From Xiphophorus maculatus (Eukaryota; Chordata; Actinopteri; Cyprinodontiformes; Poeciliidae), in contig NC_036453.1 of the NCBI RefSeq assembly GCF_002775205.1, positions 5,793,103-5,857,102 of the forward strand: 64,000 nucleotides of DNA, written 5' to 3'. Position 1 is the first letter of the stretch. Each line of letters opens with the position of its first letter. This document shows positions 61,885-64,000 of the stretch, in pieces. The notes below the pieces were generated by a model that saw only the letters and a program-made list of their open reading frames with translations, had not been told where the DNA came from and ran no database searches. Both the position numbers and the translations under genes were made by a program.

Positions 61885-61902
61885 GGGGGGGGGGGGGGGG
61901 GG
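61885..61902 (+). repeat. G18 homopolymer tract
   Basis: Eighteen consecutive G directly after ACGAT. It can form a G-quadruplex and is a likely polymorphic or sequencing-error site. Confidence 0.85.
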
Positions 61903-62039
61903 CGTTGCATGAGCATCATTCTGAAGTGACAGATATCGCAGTTTCAGATCCAATCGACCACAAGCCTGACAGGGAGAGCAGGAGTAGAGGAGAAAATAGC
62001 CTTGGAGAGAAGGAAAATGAGAAGGAGGGCACTGGTACT

Positions 62040-62320
62040 GAGAGGCTACAGATTTGATTAGCAAATGCAGTTTACCAGAAACCCTGAGGTCTTGAAAACA
62101 CAAATGAAATAAAAGCAGATGGTTGACTCAGGCTTTCTGTGCAACTTTTCCCCTCCTGGACTCCTTGATCAAACTGTGAACTTGGAGTTTAATGCCTTAG
62201 GTGCATGCGAGTCCGGCTCTTTCTTGTTCTCTCCATTGCTTCATCTCCCTCTCTAATTAATGCTTAGCTATGTGAACCCAGGATTAGATCAGGCCAGGGA
62301 AATCAATGCCTGGCAGCACA
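62040..62320. other. Candidate conserved non-coding element
   Basis: Repeat-free, with a TAATTA homeodomain core at 62254-62259 and a CTTGATCAAACTG stretch. Conservation unknown. Confidence 0.25.
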
Positions 62321-62827
62321 CAAAAGAAGATGAGGGGAGCCATAGGCATGCTGTCACGTTTTAATCAGGGTGGGTATGGACAGGAGAGGGGTGATAGTTA
62401 CTCTAAGTGTGTCACGTCAATGCTTATTTGTGTCCACACATGTAAGTGGGCTTTTAGGGACGTTGTCTGTGGGAGAGTTTGGACCCTGAAGTTCCCACTA
62501 ATCCAGCTGATCCCTGAAAGTCTTGGAGGCGCTCATGGCTGTGGTGGCTAAGCAGGAGTGTGACCTCAGCACCAGTAGTCGTGGGAATGGAAGGTACAAG
62601 AATATATGAATCTAGGACAGCAGCTTCCTTTTTTGATTTATTAACTGTTGTTGCAAAACTGTATGAAGAAAAACATTGCATATGTTTGAGAGACCCCTCA
62701 TTTTTCTTCATAAGGTCGTTTTCCAGTGTTCCAGTGTTTTACCTTAACTCAGAATGTTGTAAAGCTAAATGATATCAAAGTCCAATGCTATGAACTATAA
62801 GTTCTTATGAAAGTTCCTGAGAGTGAC

Positions 62828-63245
62828 TATGCTTTGCAAAAGTATGTATACCCCTTAAACTTTTTCATATTTTCATATTCAGACTTGAATGTTGCATAGT
62901 CTGATCTTATGTGCTGCAATTTTGTGTCATAAAACAATACAAAATAATTCATAAATGTGAAGAGGAAAGACAATGGTACATTATTTTCAAAATATTTTAC
63001 AAATAAAATTCTGATAACTGTGGCATCCGTTTGAATGCTGCCTCTGTTACTCTGATTCCCCTAAATAAAAGTCTAACACAACCAACTGCTTAAAAATGCC
63101 AGGGTTCAACATTGTGTAATTTATTCTCAGTTTAAATACTTGCCTGCAGAAGGAATGAGGTATTTTTTACAGAGCATTAGTGGATTAGTGAACAAACAAG
63201 GTCATAGAGTTTGAAAACGATGCATCATTTCCCTTTCACTTAAAA
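62828..63245 (+). mobile_element. Degenerate Tc1-like transposon, 5' part
   Basis: CTTTGCAAAAGTATGTATAC followed by CCCTTAAACTTTTTCATATT is the outer repeat. CTCTGATTCCCCTAAATAAA, CAACCAACTGCTTAAAAATG, TTATTCTCAGTTTAAATACT and AGCATTAGTGGATTAGTGAA then follow in family order up to the region just before the transposase start. The transposase itself is missing. Confidence 0.65.
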
Positions 63246-64000
63246 GCTCTGCACTACTTAGAATTGGGTTATCAAATAAAATCACGACAAAAGTCAATTA
63301 AATTTGCGGTTGCTATGTGTCAAAGTTTTGATGGTAAACCAAAACAAATGGTAAAAAAAGCAAACATTCAAACTCCTACATTTGAGACTGAAAAGAGAAA
63401 AATACAGTGGCTTACAATCTGAATAGTGAGTGTGAGTCAGACTATGAGACTAAGTTGAATGTTGAATCTTGAATTAGATGAGACATTATTATGATAAAAT
63501 AAGGGTCACTAACAGGGAACTAGGAAATTCAAACAGGTAGCAAGTTGAAACCTAAATTCAAACTACAAAGACTTTGCGAGTTAAATCAAGAAGGGAGGCT
63601 GATGTAAGGAGTGATGGATATTCTGGGAAGAGGGAAACTGAGGGAAGCTAATGAAAGAAAATGGCAGGACTAAAAATAAGGAAAAATAGAACTATTAAAA
63701 CAAAATGGAAAAAAACACCAACATAAATATTTACCTAAAAATAATTTAAAGTGGAACACAAAAACTAAAAAACAAACCTTTGCAGTCAACACAAAAACCA
63801 GGGATTTTATACTTTTCACCTTCAATGAAGATGGTTGTAAATAATAAGTTTGGCGTTACTTTGCTTTCAAGAAAAATATTTTCCAAGTTGTGTTTGCTCC
63901 TGCATTTGACTTAATGTCCTCGGCCTCATACTGCCAGCACCAACTTTTCAGGAGAATACCTCTGAGAGAAGCAACTGCCTTTACAATTAGCAGTAATGTC

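Larger units (their letters stand above)
24531..64000. other. Gene desert, about 39 kb
   Basis: No open frame with recognisable homology and no exon of a known family was found on either strand. Open frames here are all under about 132 codons and lack family signatures. Content consists of decayed transposons, several quasi-palindromes and stretches of unique sequence that may be conserved non-coding elements, listed separately. Confidence 0.6.

Noticed and set aside
24531..64000. Search for kif3a or other genes expected next to CCNI2
   Set aside because: No kinesin motor motif or other family motif was found on either strand; the neighbour known in mammals is not present within this window.
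1..64000. CRISPR arrays, tRNA, rRNA, bacterial-type operons
   Set aside because: No regularly spaced repeats, no tRNA cloverleaf box pattern and no prokaryotic gene organisation; the sequence is clearly vertebrate nuclear DNA.

Overview
The window is nuclear DNA of a ray-finned (teleost) fish. It is AT-rich, its genes are split by GT-AG introns, and it is littered with decayed Tc1-like transposons, a hAT-type non-autonomous element, retroelement tails typical of fish and one solo LTR. Only two protein-coding genes can be supported. Both lie in the first 24 kb and point towards each other.

From 1 to about 12.1 kb lies the 3' half of a septin gene on the + strand. Five exons encode the last 243 residues (254 with a possible extra terminal exon), from the G4 AKAD motif through the septin-unique element to the C-terminal coiled coil. 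The residues match SEPTIN8 better than SEPTIN6 or SEPTIN11. The exons for the P-loop half lie upstream of the window. A gap of about 5.9 kb, with candidate poly(A) signals and a Tc1 remnant, separates the septin stop from the next gene.

From 17.2 to about 24.4 kb lies a complete cyclin I-family gene on the - strand. Six coding exons join in phase to give 359 residues. A probable non-coding first exon and a GC-box/CRE-like promoter region lie upstream, at 23.76-24.53 kb. The tail-to-tail pairing with septin 8 matches the human SEPTIN8-CCNI2 arrangement and mirrors the paralogous SEPTIN11-CCNI pair, so the gene is called ccni2. Septin 8 is a cytoskeletal filament subunit and cyclin I2 a CDK-binding protein. 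No joint function is implied; the link is conserved synteny.

From 24.5 to 64 kb I see no coding exon. This desert holds at least eight Tc1/mariner-type remnants, a MITE, an inverted hAT pair with 8-bp target-site duplications, a solo LTR with a 4-5 bp duplication, two copies of one retroelement tail in opposite orientation, several quasi-palindromes and a 37-bp exact repeat spaced exactly 500 bp apart. Between the repeats are stretches of balanced, non-repetitive sequence with developmental transcription-factor sites (octamer, TCF/LEF, SOX, TAATTA). These are candidate conserved non-coding elements, but only comparison with other genomes can confirm that. I found no tRNA, rRNA or CRISPR, and no unequivocally new gene system.
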